Below, in pieces: positions 18,208 to 27,705 of a stretch of DNA of 64,000 nucleotides. Positions within the stretch are counted from its first letter, which is position 1, and each line of letters begins with the position of its first letter. A model generated the notes under the pieces. It was not told the origin of the DNA. It saw nothing but the letters and a program-made list of their open reading frames with translations, and searched no databases. Source of the stretch: G963667915 sp965197385 (GTDB taxonomy: Bacteria > Acidobacteriota > Vicinamibacteria > Vicinamibacterales > UBA823); the NCBI GenBank assembly GCA_965197385.1, contig CBDANA010000009.1:1116001-1180000 (forward strand). Reading direction: 5' to 3'. The position numbers and the translations under genes were made by a program.

Positions 18208-19502
18208 CAGGCTGCTGAAGAACCCGGGTATCGGGCTGTTTTCTTAAGCATCATGCGGGTAACGACCGCCCGACGACCGTGCGCACGGGTGTGCGCTGAC
18301 CCCGATGAGGGGGCCGGCGACACGCGCGGCCGGCGATCAGGGACACGTCGCCTCCAGATTCCGCAGGCGGACCAAGTTATAGGCCGTGGCGGCGAAAGTG
18401 AGCTGCCACTCGACGAGTGGGACGCCGCGAGGCCGGAGCTTGCGCAAACCACCGACGGTCTGCCTCCACCCAAAGACCTGTTCCACGAGTTTTCGTTTCC
18501 GCTGACTCACGTGAGAACCCGCATGCCGGGTGGGCCGACCATCAATCGCCCGCCAGCGGACCTTCTGCGCCACGTGGGGCGTGACGTCCCGGACGCGGAC
18601 ATCGGCGACGAAGCTCGCCACATCGTAGCCCTTGTCTGCTCCGACCGTGCTGCCCGGCGGCGCGCTGGCCTCCAGCAACAGTGCCGCCGCCTCGCGTTCG
18701 GCGGTCCCCGTCGCGTGGGTCGCACAGACGTTGGCGACGAGCCCCTGCCGATTATCCAACAGCACGTGGCCCAGAGACGCCAGCTTCGCCTCCTTCCCTT
18801 GGCCCTTCCGATGCAGCATCGCCGCCGGATCAGTCGTCGACTGGTGCGTGTCGTTGCGCCGCCGCTCGCCGTGGAAGTCGACCGTGGGATTCCCGGGGTC
18901 ATCGGGGGGCGCGCGCGGCGCGGCGTCCCGGCATCGGAAGCTCTTCAGGCTGGCCCAGGCTTCCAACTGCGTCCCGTCCACCGTGAAATGCTCGTCCGAG
19001 AGCAGACCGGCCGCCCGGGCGTGGGCCTGGACCGCATCAACGAAGGCGGCCGCGCCATCCCCCGCCAGCAGCCGGTCACGATTCTTGGTAAACGTCGTGG
19101 GATGCCAGACCGGGTCGTCCATATGCAAGCCGACGAACCAGCGGAACAGCAGGTTGTCGTTGAGCTCTTCCAGCAGCAGCCGTTCGCTCCGGATCGTGTA
19201 CAGCACCTGCAGCAACAGGGCCCGCAACAATGGCTCAGGCGGGATCGACGGACGTCCCGTCTTGGCGTACAGGCCGGCGAACCTGCGCGACATCGTCTTC
19301 AGCGCGTGATCCGTCAGCGCGCGGACCGCGCGGAGCGGAGGATCGGCCGGCACGCGCTGTTCCGGCGACCGGTAACTGAACATGTGATGGGTCTGCTCAT
19401 CGTGTCCGCGCATGAGGTGGCTCCCTTCAGCAATATTGGGAGCATGGGAGTACGCCGGGATCGATCTGTCGATCCCATTCCACGGACTTTTTCACCAGCC
19501 TG
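18208..19502 (-). mobile_element. IS element with DUF772-type transposase (IS5/IS1182-like), intact
   Basis: 1,295 bp bounded by CTAG on both sides (18204-18207 and 19503-19506), consistent with a 4-bp target duplication. The termini are inverted: CAGGCTGCTGAAGAA at the left and CAGGCTGGTGAAAAA from the right. It carries one transposase gene on the minus strand. A 3' remnant of a second copy lies at 37019-37291, also ending at CTAG. Confidence 0.88.
18337..19413 (-). CDS. IS5/IS1182-like transposase
   Basis: 358 residues. The N-terminus MFSYRSPEQRVPADPPLRAV and RLLLEELNDNLLFRWFVGL are the InsH/DUF772 N-terminal domain. The DDE catalytic core includes FTVDGTQLEAWAS (first Asp), GADKGYD-like STVGADKGYDVASF (second Asp), and VEQVFGWRQTVGGLRKLR (Glu region). 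It ends RNLEATCP. The frame is open throughout and flanked by intact termini, so this copy could be active. Exact family (IS5 group versus IS1182) needs profile searching. Confidence 0.9.
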   Translation of the reverse strand: MRGHDEQTHHMFSYRSPEQRVPADPPLRAVRALTDHALKTMSRRFAGLYAKTGRPSIPPEPLLRALLLQVLYTIRSERLLLEELNDNLLFRWFVGLHMDDPVWHPTTFTKNRDRLLAGDGAAAFVDAVQAHARAAGLLSDEHFTVDGTQLEAWASLKSFRCRDAAPRAPPDDPGNPTVDFHGERRRNDTHQSTTDPAAMLHRKGQGKEAKLASLGHVLLDNRQGLVANVCATHATGTAEREAAALLLEASAPPGSTVGADKGYDVASFVADVRVRDVTPHVAQKVRWRAIDGRPTRHAGSHVSQRKRKLVEQVFGWRQTVGGLRKLRPRGVPLVEWQLTFAATAYNLVRLRNLEATCP

Positions 19503-19591
19503 CTAGCAGCCTGGGCTATAATCCTCCTGTCTCCGCCAACTGAAGGCCCCGGCGGCCACGGTCGCGTCCCTCGCCGCCACCAAGCATTCGA

Positions 19592-20497
19592 GGAGGTCGT
19601 GATGCATCGGTCCCAGGCCAGTTCTCGATCTTCTTCGCGCGCGGCGACCCGTTCGACCTCGACCACTGGCAGACGCCAGCCCAGATCGACAGCGAACCGT
19701 ACCGCGTGACGAACCAGGACGCGCGGCACGTGACGCTCACGCACCGCGCGACGCTAACGAACTACTCCGGCACCAGGTTCGACGTGCGAATCGATCGCAC
19801 TATTCGTCTAATGGACGGGGACAGCCTTGATGGTGCGGTGCCGAGCGGCGTGCGAAGCATCGCCTACGAATCGGAGAACACGATCACCAACACGGGTGAA
19901 CGGGCCTGGAACACCGAAACTGGATTGCTGTCGATCTGGATTCTCGGGATGTTCAAGCATTCGCCCGACACGACGGTCGTCATCCTATTTCGGCCTGGCT
20001 TCGACGACGCGCTGGGCCCAATCGTGAACGATGCCTACTTCGGCGAGGTCCCGGACGACCGGCTCGCCGTAGCGGAGGACGTCCTGTTCTTCCGAGCGGA
20101 CGGCGCCTATCGGAGCAAGATCGGCCTGAGCCCGCAGCGCGCCAGACCGACCCTGGGTAGCTATGACGCCGCGCGGCGCCTCTTGACGCTCGTCCGGTAC
20201 GACTTACCGGACGGCGCCACCAATTACGTGAATTCGATGTGGGAGCTACAGGCGGAGCCCTATGCCGGCGACGCCGTCAACAGCTACAACGACGGCCCGC
20301 CCGCGCCCGGCACGCCCCCGCTCGGACCGTTCTACGAGCTGGAGACGTCGTCGCCCGCCGCCGCGCTCACCCCGAACGGCTCGCTCACGCACACGCATCG
20401 GACCTATCACTTCGAGGGCGACCCGGCCGACCTCGACACCATCGCGCGCGCGGCGTTCGGCGTCGGCCTCGATGCCATCGACTCCGCCCTCCCGTGA
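19592..20497 (+). pseudogene. DUF6786-like protein, 5'-truncated
   Basis: The frame ending at 20497 reads GQFSIFFARGDPFDLDHWQTPAQ from about 19616, then continues through TNYSGTRFDV, AWNTETGLLSIWILGMF and ELETSSPAAALTPNGS. These are internal and C-terminal blocks of DUF6786-type secreted proteins. Full members have about 100 more N-terminal residues and a signal peptide, absent here. The strong RBS and ATG at 19590-19604 point into a different frame, which stops early. So the gene lost its 5' end or suffered a frameshift; the first in-frame start (GTG, 19706) cuts into the domain. Confidence 0.6.
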
Positions 20498-20526
20498 CGG
20501 GCGTCCGGCGTCCTGCGGAGACCACA

Positions 20527-21513
20527 ATGCCCTTGCTCGTGCTCAGTCACACCGACGTCGAAGCCGCGTTGCCCATGGCGGCCTGCATCGAGGCCATGCG
20601 CGACGCGCTCGCCACGCTCGCGCGCGGCGACGCGCACAATCCGCTTCGCTTCATCGTGCGGCCGCCGCAGGCCTCGGGCCTGCTCGGCCTCATGCCCGCG
20701 CACCGCGCCGGGCCACAGGCCGGATACGGGCTCAAGGTGGTCGTCATCGAGCCGGCGAATCCGGCGCGCGGGCTCGACGCGCACCAGGGCGGCGTGATGC
20801 TTTTCGACGACGCGACCGGAGTGCCCACGGCCCTGGTGAACGCCTCGGCCATCACGGCGATCCGCACCGCGGCCGTCTCGGCGGTCGCCACCCAGCTCCT
20901 CGCCCGCGAGACCGCGACCGACCTGGCCATCCTGGGCGCGAGCGTGCAAGCCCGCTCGCATCTCACCGCGATGCAGAGCGTGCGTGCCTTCCGGCGCATC
21001 CGGGTCTGGAGCCGGCGCCCGGCCCAGGTCGCCACGTTCGTCGAGGAGATGCAGCCGCACGTCCAGACCGATCTCGTCGCGTGCCCATCCGCCGAGACGG
21101 CGGTGCGCGGCGCCGATGTGGTCGTGACCACAACGTCGGCCCGTGAACCGATCGTATCTCGGTCGTGGTTCGCGCCCGGCGCGCACATCAACGCGGTCGG
21201 CTCCAGCATTCCCACGACCAGGGAAATCGACAGCGAGACGATGGGGGCGGCGTCCCTCTTCGTCGACAGACGCGAATCCACGCTGAACGAATCGGGCGAC
21301 TATCTGATGGCGGCGCGCGACGGCGCCGTCGGCCCAGACGACCTGCAGGCGGAGATCGGGGAACTGCTGATTGGTCAAGCCCCCGGCCGGCAGACGGACG
21401 ACGAGCTCACGCTCTTCAAGTCCCTGGGACTGGCCGTGGAGGATCTCGCGGCGGCGAGCCTAGCTGTCGATCGGGCGCGCGCAGAGGGGCTGGGCCAGAC
21501 CATCCCGTTCTGA
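20527..21513 (+). CDS. Ornithine cyclodeaminase / mu-crystallin family protein
   Basis: 328 residues, a typical length. The NAD(P)-binding motif is LAILGASVQARSHL, followed by the family's RIRVWSRRPAQ. GLKVVVIEPANPARGLDAHQG and NAVGSSIPTTREID are characteristic. Members include ornithine cyclodeaminase, alanine dehydrogenase and ketimine reductases. The sequence does not decide among them. It starts 29 bases after the DUF6786-like gene and may share its transcript. Confidence 0.87.
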   Translation: MPLLVLSHTDVEAALPMAACIEAMRDALATLARGDAHNPLRFIVRPPQASGLLGLMPAHRAGPQAGYGLKVVVIEPANPARGLDAHQGGVMLFDDATGVPTALVNASAITAIRTAAVSAVATQLLARETATDLAILGASVQARSHLTAMQSVRAFRRIRVWSRRPAQVATFVEEMQPHVQTDLVACPSAETAVRGADVVVTTTSAREPIVSRSWFAPGAHINAVGSSIPTTREIDSETMGAASLFVDRRESTLNESGDYLMAARDGAVGPDDLQAEIGELLIGQAPGRQTDDELTLFKSLGLAVEDLAAASLAVDRARAEGLGQTIPF

Positions 21514-21571
21514 GCGCCGCCGGCCGCTCCGCGGGAACCCCGGGTCTCGGGGCACCGTATTCGAACAGTAG

Positions 21572-21730
21572 GGGCCCGGGTGGGAATACGCGTGATCACT
21601 TTTGGGCGTCAAGGCGCCCGCCCAGCAAGGCGCGAGGAGCGCGCATATCGGGAGTATGTAAGCGACGAGCAACGATGCCGGGCGGGATGCATCGGCGGCC
21701 AGAATGGCACACGTATTCCCACCCGGGTCC
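21572..21730. repeat. MITE-like element 2
   Basis: 159 bp with 19-base terminal inverted repeats differing at one base (left GGGCCCGGGTGGGAATACG, right reversed GGACCCGGGTGGGAATACG). The core shares AGGCGCGA, ATCGGGAGTATG, CGACGAGCAACG and GGGATGCATCGGCGGCC with the other elements, but the ends belong to a different terminal type. It ends two bases before the AGGAGG of the PspC gene, so it may have replaced that gene's native promoter region. Confidence 0.75.
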
Positions 21731-21746
21731 TCAGGAGGGCGACCCA

Positions 21747-22286
21747 ATGGCCTGCACGCGATGCCAGCACGAGCTGCCGGATGATGCAAATTACTGCCTG
21801 AACTGCGGGGCCGATCAGCGAGCGCCGTCGCCACCACGCACTCGCCGGCCGCTACGACGGTCCATCGCCGATCGGAAGATCGCCGGGGTCTGCGGCGGGC
21901 TTGCCGAGTATCTCGGCGTCGAGGTGACAATCGTTCGGTTGCTGTGGGTCATCGTTGCGATCGTGCCGGGCGCGGTGTTCGGAGGCGTCATCGTCTATCT
22001 GGTGGCCTGGCTGTTGATGCCGGAGGACGAATCCTACACCGTGCGAGCCCGCCGCCAGCTGACTCGCTCGGCCGGGGACCGGAAGATCGCCGGCGTCTGC
22101 GGCGGCCTCGGCGAGTACTTCGGCGTCGACCCGACCGCGACCCGCTTGCTGTGGGCCGTCCTGTCGATCGTGCCGGGATTCATCATCGGCGGCGTGGCGG
22201 CGTATCTCGTGGCCTGGTTCATCATGCCGGCGCCAGCGAACGCCGCGACGGTGACACCGGTGCCGGCCACCCCGCCGACCGCCTGA
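21747..22286 (+). CDS. Zinc-ribbon protein with two tandem PspC domains
   Basis: 179 residues. An N-terminal zinc ribbon (CTRCQHELPDDANYCLNCG) is followed by two PspC domains, each with the signature DRKIAGVCGGL.EY and a following membrane helix. ATG at 21747 has AGGAGG at 21733-21738. PspC-domain proteins sit in the inner membrane and act in envelope-stress signalling; the domain duplication suggests a two-unit membrane sensor. No other psp genes are adjacent. Confidence 0.87.
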   Translation: MACTRCQHELPDDANYCLNCGADQRAPSPPRTRRPLRRSIADRKIAGVCGGLAEYLGVEVTIVRLLWVIVAIVPGAVFGGVIVYLVAWLLMPEDESYTVRARRQLTRSAGDRKIAGVCGGLGEYFGVDPTATRLLWAVLSIVPGFIIGGVAAYLVAWFIMPAPANAATVTPVPATPPTA

Positions 22287-22299
22287 CGAGCAGGGCGGG

Positions 22300-23598
22300 A
22301 GCCACCCGATCACACTCCCGTCGTGCGCCGCCTGTGGCGCCGTCATCAGGCTGATGCCGATCGTCCCCGCGAACCCCGCCACGAAGCCCGGCCACATCTC
22401 GCACGCGAAGAGTACGAATCAGAAGATCGCCCGCGGCTCGGTCAATGCGAAGGCGAGAGCGATCAGGCCGATGACGACGGTCGTCAGCTTGCCGTACCTG
22501 GCCAGCCGGCGCTCGTCAAGGTCGGATCGCCACACCTGCTGCATGACATCGCGCACGACGGCCGACGATGCCAGGATCAAGAGTGAGTCGACGGTCGACA
22601 TGATCGCCGCCAGGACGATCACCGTGGACAGCCCGGTGAAGAGCGCCGGTAGCAGGTCCGTGCTCATCAACGGCAGCACCGTTTCCGGATCGGCCAGGCC
22701 GGGAAACATGGCCCGCCCGGCCATGCCGGTCACCACGGCGCCGATGTCGAAGACGATGATGCACAACACGGCAAGCAGACTCCCCGACACGATCTCCCGC
22801 TCCGATCGCGCCGCCATGAAGCGTGTCAGGAGCTGCGGTGCCCCGAGAAATGGCAGCCCGATCCCGGCAAAGCTGAGCGCACTGATCGCGCCGGCGCCCG
22901 ACACCCCGAGTGCGCCCATCGGCGCCAGCAGCGCCGAATCGGCCGCGCGCAGGGCATCGATCATCGCCGTCCAGCCGCCGGCACTCACGACGCCGACGAT
23001 CGGCAACACCGTCAGGCCGCCCAGCATCAGCATGCCTTGCAGTAAATCGCTGTAGGCCACCGCTTTAAACCCGCCGACCGTCGTGTAGAAAAAGATGACC
23101 GCGGCGCCAATCAGCACCCCGGTCGCGTAGCCGGTGCCGAGAAACGCGTCGAACGCCTTACCGGACGCCGTGAACTGCGCGGCGCTGTAGGCCGTGACCA
23201 TGCTGCCGATGATCACCACGCTCACCAGTCGCAGCGCATGCGTCGTGTCGTCGAATCTCGCCGTCAGGTAGTCGGCACTGTGATCGAATCGTACCGGTCG
23301 GTGGCCCGCTTGAACGGCAGGGCCACAACCGCCCAGCCGAGCGCGACCCCGAGCACCTCACCCAGCACGACCCACAACGCATGCACGCCGACCATGTAGC
23401 CCATGCCAGTCAACCCGAGGAGCAGCCACCACTTTCCCCTGTGGCATTGGAGCTGAACGCGATGACCCACGACGGCAGGCGCTTGCCGGCCAGGTAGTAT
23501 CCGGCGAGGCTCCTGGAACCCTTGGCGCCCCACGCCCAGATGGCGAGTAGCACGACCAGGTAGATGACGAGGACCGTGATGATGGTCGTGGACGCCAT
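22300..23598 (-). pseudogene. Sodium:solute symporter (SSS) family, multiply disrupted
   Basis: The pieces together form an SLC5/PutP-like transporter: start MASTTIITVLVIYLVVLLAIW at 23598, frame change near 23430 into LLLGLTGMGYMVGVHALW, second change near 23270, then VVIIGSMVTAYSAAQFTASGKAFD with YTTVGGFKAVAYSDLLQG and MSTVDSLLILASSAVVRD. The last frame stops at TGA 22419-22421 (probably Trp to stop, AIF-stop-FVLFA), with residual C-terminal homology to about 22300. At least three lesions make it non-functional unless they are base-call errors. Confidence 0.75.
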
Positions 23599-23744
23599 TA
23601 GTCAGGCCGGGTCCGATCTCGGGAGGACAGATCGCCGCCCCGCCACCCGCGGTGGCGGAGGTAGAAGCGAAGCTCAATCGCCAGCCCGAGACCGACGGCG
23701 GCGACGAACAGGGCCCACACGGACCACCTCAGGCCAGCCAGCAT
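23598..23744 (-). CDS. Small single-pass membrane protein upstream of SSS symporter
   Basis: 48 residues: one hydrophobic helix (SVWALFVAAVGLGLAIEL) and a basic C-terminal tail. Its TAA overlaps the ATG of the symporter frame (TAATG), a translational-coupling layout typical of small subunits that accompany SSS transporters. Not recognised by name. Confidence 0.55.
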   Translation of the reverse strand: MLAGLRWSVWALFVAAVGLGLAIELRFYLRHRGWRGGDLSSRDRTRPD

Positions 23745-23831
23745 GATCGGAGTCGCCGCAGGACGCCCGGACCCGTGGATGCGGCAGCGCCATCCTATAC
23801 ATACCGTCAGGCCGGGCCGGCGTGACCGCGC

Positions 23832-25205
23832 ATGTCGTGCTATCCTGCGGCGGCCTACACGCGCAGGATTCCCAGGCTCCGCATGGCCCTCAGCTGCCTG
23901 TTCGCTGCGTCACTGATGCTTGCCGTCGGCATGCCACCGTCGTCTGCCCAGACAGAGGATCTGCCGATCCTGTTCGTGCACGGGAACGGCGGCAGCGCGG
24001 CCTTGTGGCACACGATCGTCTGGCGGTTCGAGTCGAACGGCTACGATCCGTCGCTGTTGCACGCCGTCGACATGCCCTCCCCCGCTGCGCCGGCCGACGA
24101 CCGGCTGGACGAGCCGAATCGCAGCACGACGACGGACCAGCGCGTCGACCTGGCGGCCGCGGTCCGGCGCGTCCTCCACGCGACTGGCCAGAACCTGGTC
24201 ATCCTGGTTGGCAGCTCACGCGGCGGCAATGCCATTCGGAACTACATCAAGACGGGCGGCGGCCACACGACCGTCGCGCTGGCGATCCTCAGCGGCACAC
24301 CGAGCCACGGCGTCTTCCGATCGTCGGACGCGCCGGGCAGCGAATTCAATCAGCTCGGGGAGTTCCTCTCCGCCCTCAACGCGGGGAGCGAGGTGCATCC
24401 GGACGTGCCGTTCGTGACGCTGCGCAGCGACTCGAACGACAAGTACGCCAAACCGGCCGTTCTCACCCAGACGAACGGCGAGGCGTTTGGCGCCGGGTAC
24501 GACAGTCCGGCCCTGCGGGGCGCCCGGAACCTCGTCGTCAGCGGCCTCGACCATCGGGAGATTGCGTTTCACCCGCGGGCCTTCCGCGAAATCTATCGTG
24601 CCGCGACCGGCCGTCCGCCAGCCACGCTGGCCGTGGTGCCACAACCGCGCGTCGCCGTCAGCGGGCTCATCAGCGGCTTCGCCAACGGCGAAGCCACCAA
24701 CCTGCCGGTGGCGAACGCGGCGGTGACCGTGCACGAAGTTGATCCACTTACCGGTGCGCGCCTCGGCGCCCCGGTGCTGCGCACGACGACCGGACAGGAT
24801 GGACGATGGGGACCGCTCTTTGGCGCGCCGACCGCCTATTACGAGCTCGTCGTCGCCGCCGACGGCTACCCGACGACCCACGTCTACCGAACGCCCTTCC
24901 CCCGCTCGACGGATCTGGTCCGCATTCGGCTCGCACCGCTGCCGGACGGCTTCGCCGATGCGCCGGCAATCGTGACGATGACGCGGCCGCGTGGCTACTT
25001 CGGCCACGGGCGCGACACGTTCACGATGGATGGGCGCGTCCCGGACGGCATCGCGCCCGGCGTGCCGACCACCTCCGAGACCACCATGGTGTTCACGGAT
25101 CCGGACGGCCGGTCGGTCGAGGTCGTCTTCAACGACGAGGCGCTGACGGTGCGGACGGCGCCACTTGCCGAGGGCCGCGCCGTCATCGCCGAGTTCCACT
25201 ACTGA
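23832..25205 (+). CDS. Secreted alpha/beta hydrolase with C-terminal extension
   Basis: 457 residues. Signal peptide MALSCLFAASLMLAVG... lies just after an Arg-rich start (an alternative start at 23883 would begin with it). The catalytic domain has LPILFVHGNGGSAALWH (oxyanion region), nucleophile motif VGSSRGG (GxSxG type) and a likely catalytic His in GLDHREIAFHPRAF. From about residue 275 a carboxypeptidase-regulatory/beta-sandwich-like region follows (NLPVANAAVTVHEVDPLTG), then a final beta domain. Probably a secreted esterase, lipase or depolymerase. The 3' end overlaps the convergent fxsA by seven bases. Confidence 0.78.
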   Translation: MSCYPAAAYTRRIPRLRMALSCLFAASLMLAVGMPPSSAQTEDLPILFVHGNGGSAALWHTIVWRFESNGYDPSLLHAVDMPSPAAPADDRLDEPNRSTTTDQRVDLAAAVRRVLHATGQNLVILVGSSRGGNAIRNYIKTGGGHTTVALAILSGTPSHGVFRSSDAPGSEFNQLGEFLSALNAGSEVHPDVPFVTLRSDSNDKYAKPAVLTQTNGEAFGAGYDSPALRGARNLVVSGLDHREIAFHPRAFREIYRAATGRPPATLAVVPQPRVAVSGLISGFANGEATNLPVANAAVTVHEVDPLTGARLGAPVLRTTTGQDGRWGPLFGAPTAYYELVVAADGYPTTHVYRTPFPRSTDLVRIRLAPLPDGFADAPAIVTMTRPRGYFGHGRDTFTMDGRVPDGIAPGVPTTSETTMVFTDPDGRSVEVVFNDEALTVRTAPLAEGRAVIAEFHY

Positions 25206-25648
25206 TTCAACGACGGCGGCCAGAGGTCGCGATCCGCACCGCCCGGCGGGCGCGGGCGGACATCAACGACGACCCGTGCTCGTCCCTCCCGCGCGGCACG
25301 CTGAAGCCGCCGCCCCACCGCCCGCCGGATCACCCGCCGTGTCGCGGGCACGAGGCACAGGAATCCCACCACGTCGGTGAGGAAGCCCGGCGTCATCAGG
25401 ACGAGGCCGGCCACGAGAATCAGCACACCGTCCACGATCACCCCGCCCGGCATGCGACCGGCGGCCGTCTCTCGCTCGATCTGCCGCAGCACACCGAGAC
25501 CCTGCCGGCTCGCCAGCGACGCCCCGAGCACGCCCGTCGCAACGATCAGCAGGAGCGTCATCGCCGTGCCGATCCGCGACCCGACCTCGATGAGCAGAGC
25601 GAGCTCGGTCGCCGGCACCAGAATGAAGAGCAGCAGCAGCTTGGCCAT
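25199..25648 (-). CDS. fxsA: FxsA-family membrane protein
   Basis: 149 residues from ATG at 25648. Three or four membrane helices: LLLLFILVPATELALLIEVG, GTAMTLLLIVATGVLGASLA and VDGVLILVAGLVLMTPGFLTD; PGFLTDVVGFLCLVP is the FxsA signature. A basic cytoplasmic tail follows. E. coli FxsA affects phage T7 exclusion by F plasmids; its normal role is unclear. The frame upstream of 25648 lacks homology and runs antisense to the GDPD gene. Confidence 0.85.
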   Translation of the reverse strand: MAKLLLLFILVPATELALLIEVGSRIGTAMTLLLIVATGVLGASLASRQGLGVLRQIERETAAGRMPGGVIVDGVLILVAGLVLMTPGFLTDVVGFLCLVPATRRVIRRAVGRRLQRAAREGRARVVVDVRPRPPGGADRDLWPPSLNQ

Positions 25649-25702
25649 TCGCTCGATCGTCGCACATAATCGACCGACGGTGTGAACGCGCTCGATCCAG
25701 CT

Positions 25703-26674
25703 ATGGACACGAACAACCTCATTGCACTTCCCGAACGCCACACCCGACAATCGGCGATCCGCTGGATCGCCGTCCTGGCCCTGGCGCTCGGCTCGCTGTC
25801 GCTCGCCCCCGGCCAGTCGCTGGACAAGGCACTCGTCGCGCACCGCGGGGCCTCGGCCTATGCGCCGGAACACACACTCGCCGCGTACCGGCTTGCCGTC
25901 GAACAAGGGGCAGACTTCGTGGAGCAGGACCTCGGCGTGACCCAGGACGGCGTCCTCGTCTGCCTGCACGACGACACGCTGGAGCGCACGACTAACGTGC
26001 GTGAGCTCTTTCCCGGCCGCTTCGTGGAGGAAGAAATCAATGGCCGCATGCGCCAGCGCTGGCGCGTCCGCGATCTGACCTTGGCCGAGGTCAAGCGCCT
26101 GGACGCGGGCAGCTGGTTCGGTGAGGCGTTCGTGGGAGCGCAGGTTCCGACTTGGCAGGAAGCGATCGACCTGATTCGCGGGGACGCCGGCCTGTATCCC
26201 GAGCTGAAGTCGCCGGCCGGCTACGCGGCGCTCGGCATCGACATGCCGGGCCTCATCATCGACGCGCTGCGGCAAAATGGCCTGGACACGGCCGGCGCCG
26301 ACCCCGACACGCCGGTCATTCTCCAGTCGTTCGACGCCAGCAGTCTGCGGCGGCTGGCCGACGAGCTCCCGACGCTGCCGCGTGTCTTCCTGTTCGGCGC
26401 CAGCGACCCCGACCTGCCCGTCACCGACGCACGGTTGCGCGAGATCGCGACGTTCGCCACCGGTATCGGACCCGCCAAGGCGATCATCACCGCGCAGCCG
26501 GATCTGGTCGAGCGAGCCCACGCGCTGGGCCTGACGGTGACGCCCTACACGTTCCGGTCCAGCGCGACCGGACGCTTCGACAGCGTCGCGGACGAGATGC
26601 GGTATTTTCTCTTCACGCTGGGCGTCGACGCGCTCTTCACCGACAACCCGGACCAGTTCCCACGGCGTCCCTGA
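25703..26674 (+). CDS. Glycerophosphodiester phosphodiesterase
   Basis: 323 residues from ATG 25703, with an N-terminal hydrophobic segment (RWIAVLALALGSLSLAPG) acting as signal or anchor. GDPD motifs: AHRGASAYAPEHT with the first catalytic His (His47) and Arg, then EQDLGVTQDGVLVCLHDDTLERT containing the metal-binding Glu/Asp and second catalytic His. The C-terminal TIM-barrel parts FTDNPDQF and YPELKSP are conserved. It hydrolyses glycerophosphodiesters to glycerol-3-phosphate and an alcohol, probably periplasmically. It is divergent from fxsA. Confidence 0.9.
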   Translation: MDTNNLIALPERHTRQSAIRWIAVLALALGSLSLAPGQSLDKALVAHRGASAYAPEHTLAAYRLAVEQGADFVEQDLGVTQDGVLVCLHDDTLERTTNVRELFPGRFVEEEINGRMRQRWRVRDLTLAEVKRLDAGSWFGEAFVGAQVPTWQEAIDLIRGDAGLYPELKSPAGYAALGIDMPGLIIDALRQNGLDTAGADPDTPVILQSFDASSLRRLADELPTLPRVFLFGASDPDLPVTDARLREIATFATGIGPAKAIITAQPDLVERAHALGLTVTPYTFRSSATGRFDSVADEMRYFLFTLGVDALFTDNPDQFPRRP

Positions 26675-26681
26675 GCCGCCG

Positions 26682-27639
26682 CTATTCGGCACCCCCGGCG
26701 ACCATGAGATCGACCGTGCCCAGCGTCGAGAACACGAGGCGCGCCGAATCGCCCGGCCCCACCGGCGGCGGTGTCACGACCGTACCCGTGATGACGACGT
26801 CGCCGGTCTCCAGGTAGTAGCCGTAGGCAATCAGTTCGTTGCCAGCCAGACCACGCCTGCGATCGGATCGCGCCCCATCACGTACGACGTGCGGCCCTCG
26901 CCCGTCGCTTGCCCGTTCACCTCGACCGTCACGCGCTCGTCCGCCCAGTCCACCTCGTCGGCCGAGACCCGCGTGTCACCGAACAACACTGCGATGTGGA
27001 ACACATTGTCAACGATGCCGTGATCGTGCGTGTTCGGTCCGTTCCCATCCGGCCCGACCCGGGCATTCAGGAGCTCGATGACGCCACAGACTTCCTCCAC
27101 CGCACCCAGCACGTCGTCACGCGTCACCATCGGACCAGGCAGATCCTGGCTCAGCCAGACGGCGACCTCAGCCTCGACGAGCGCCCGGCCGTCGACGAAC
27201 CGACCGGTGGGCGCCGGCTCGCCCGGCACCAAGACGTTCGAGGTCAGGATGTGCCCGAACACCGGGTCAATGCCGACGCGGGGGTCGGTCTGCCGAGACC
27301 ATCCGATCTTCCATCCCACGCGTGGGTCTGTCGGCACCTTCCGCTCGAGCCGCATCAGCTGGGTGGCGTAGGCGCGATCGCGATCGAGGCTCGGAAAGTG
27401 CTGTGACAGCTCGACCGACACCACGCCCTGCTGCTCGACAGCCAGCATGTGCTCGAGAATCTCTTGTCCGTCGAGTCGGGCGATAGCGACTCGATCACCG
27501 CGGCACGGACCGCAGCCTCGGCGGGGGGCGCCTCGGCCGGTTCCGGTGAGCCGCTGCAGGCGGCTATCAGCGCGAGCAGCGCCCACGGCGCGACCCGCGA
27601 TGCGAGGTGGCGTGCCAGCCAGTGTGCGTAACCAGACAT
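26682..27639 (-). pseudogene. Lipoprotein-signal fumarylacetoacetate hydrolase/2-oxopent-4-enoate hydratase-like, two frameshifts
   Basis: Starts MSGYAHWLARHLASRV at 27639 with a lipobox (LIAAC). It shifts frame near 27480 into LDGQEILEHMLAVEQQG, and carries hydratase motifs KVPTDPRVGWKIG, ALVEAEVAVWLS and GVIELLNAR. A second shift near 26845 separates MGRDPIAGVVWLA from the ending ELIAYGYYLETGDVVITG, which completes the domain to TAG at 26682. The lipobox on this normally cytoplasmic family is odd but fits other exported enzymes nearby. Confidence 0.7.
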
Positions 27640-27705
27640 CGGTGGCCTCCGAGCGGAAACGGAACAGCGCCCATCGGACACCCTAGCCCGTCGGCGGCGG
27701 GACTT

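Noticed and set aside
22419..22421. In-frame TGA in the SSS symporter as a third Sec codon
   Set aside because: The context (AIF-stop-FVLFA) expects Trp, not Cys; no hairpin is seen; the gene has other frame breaks.
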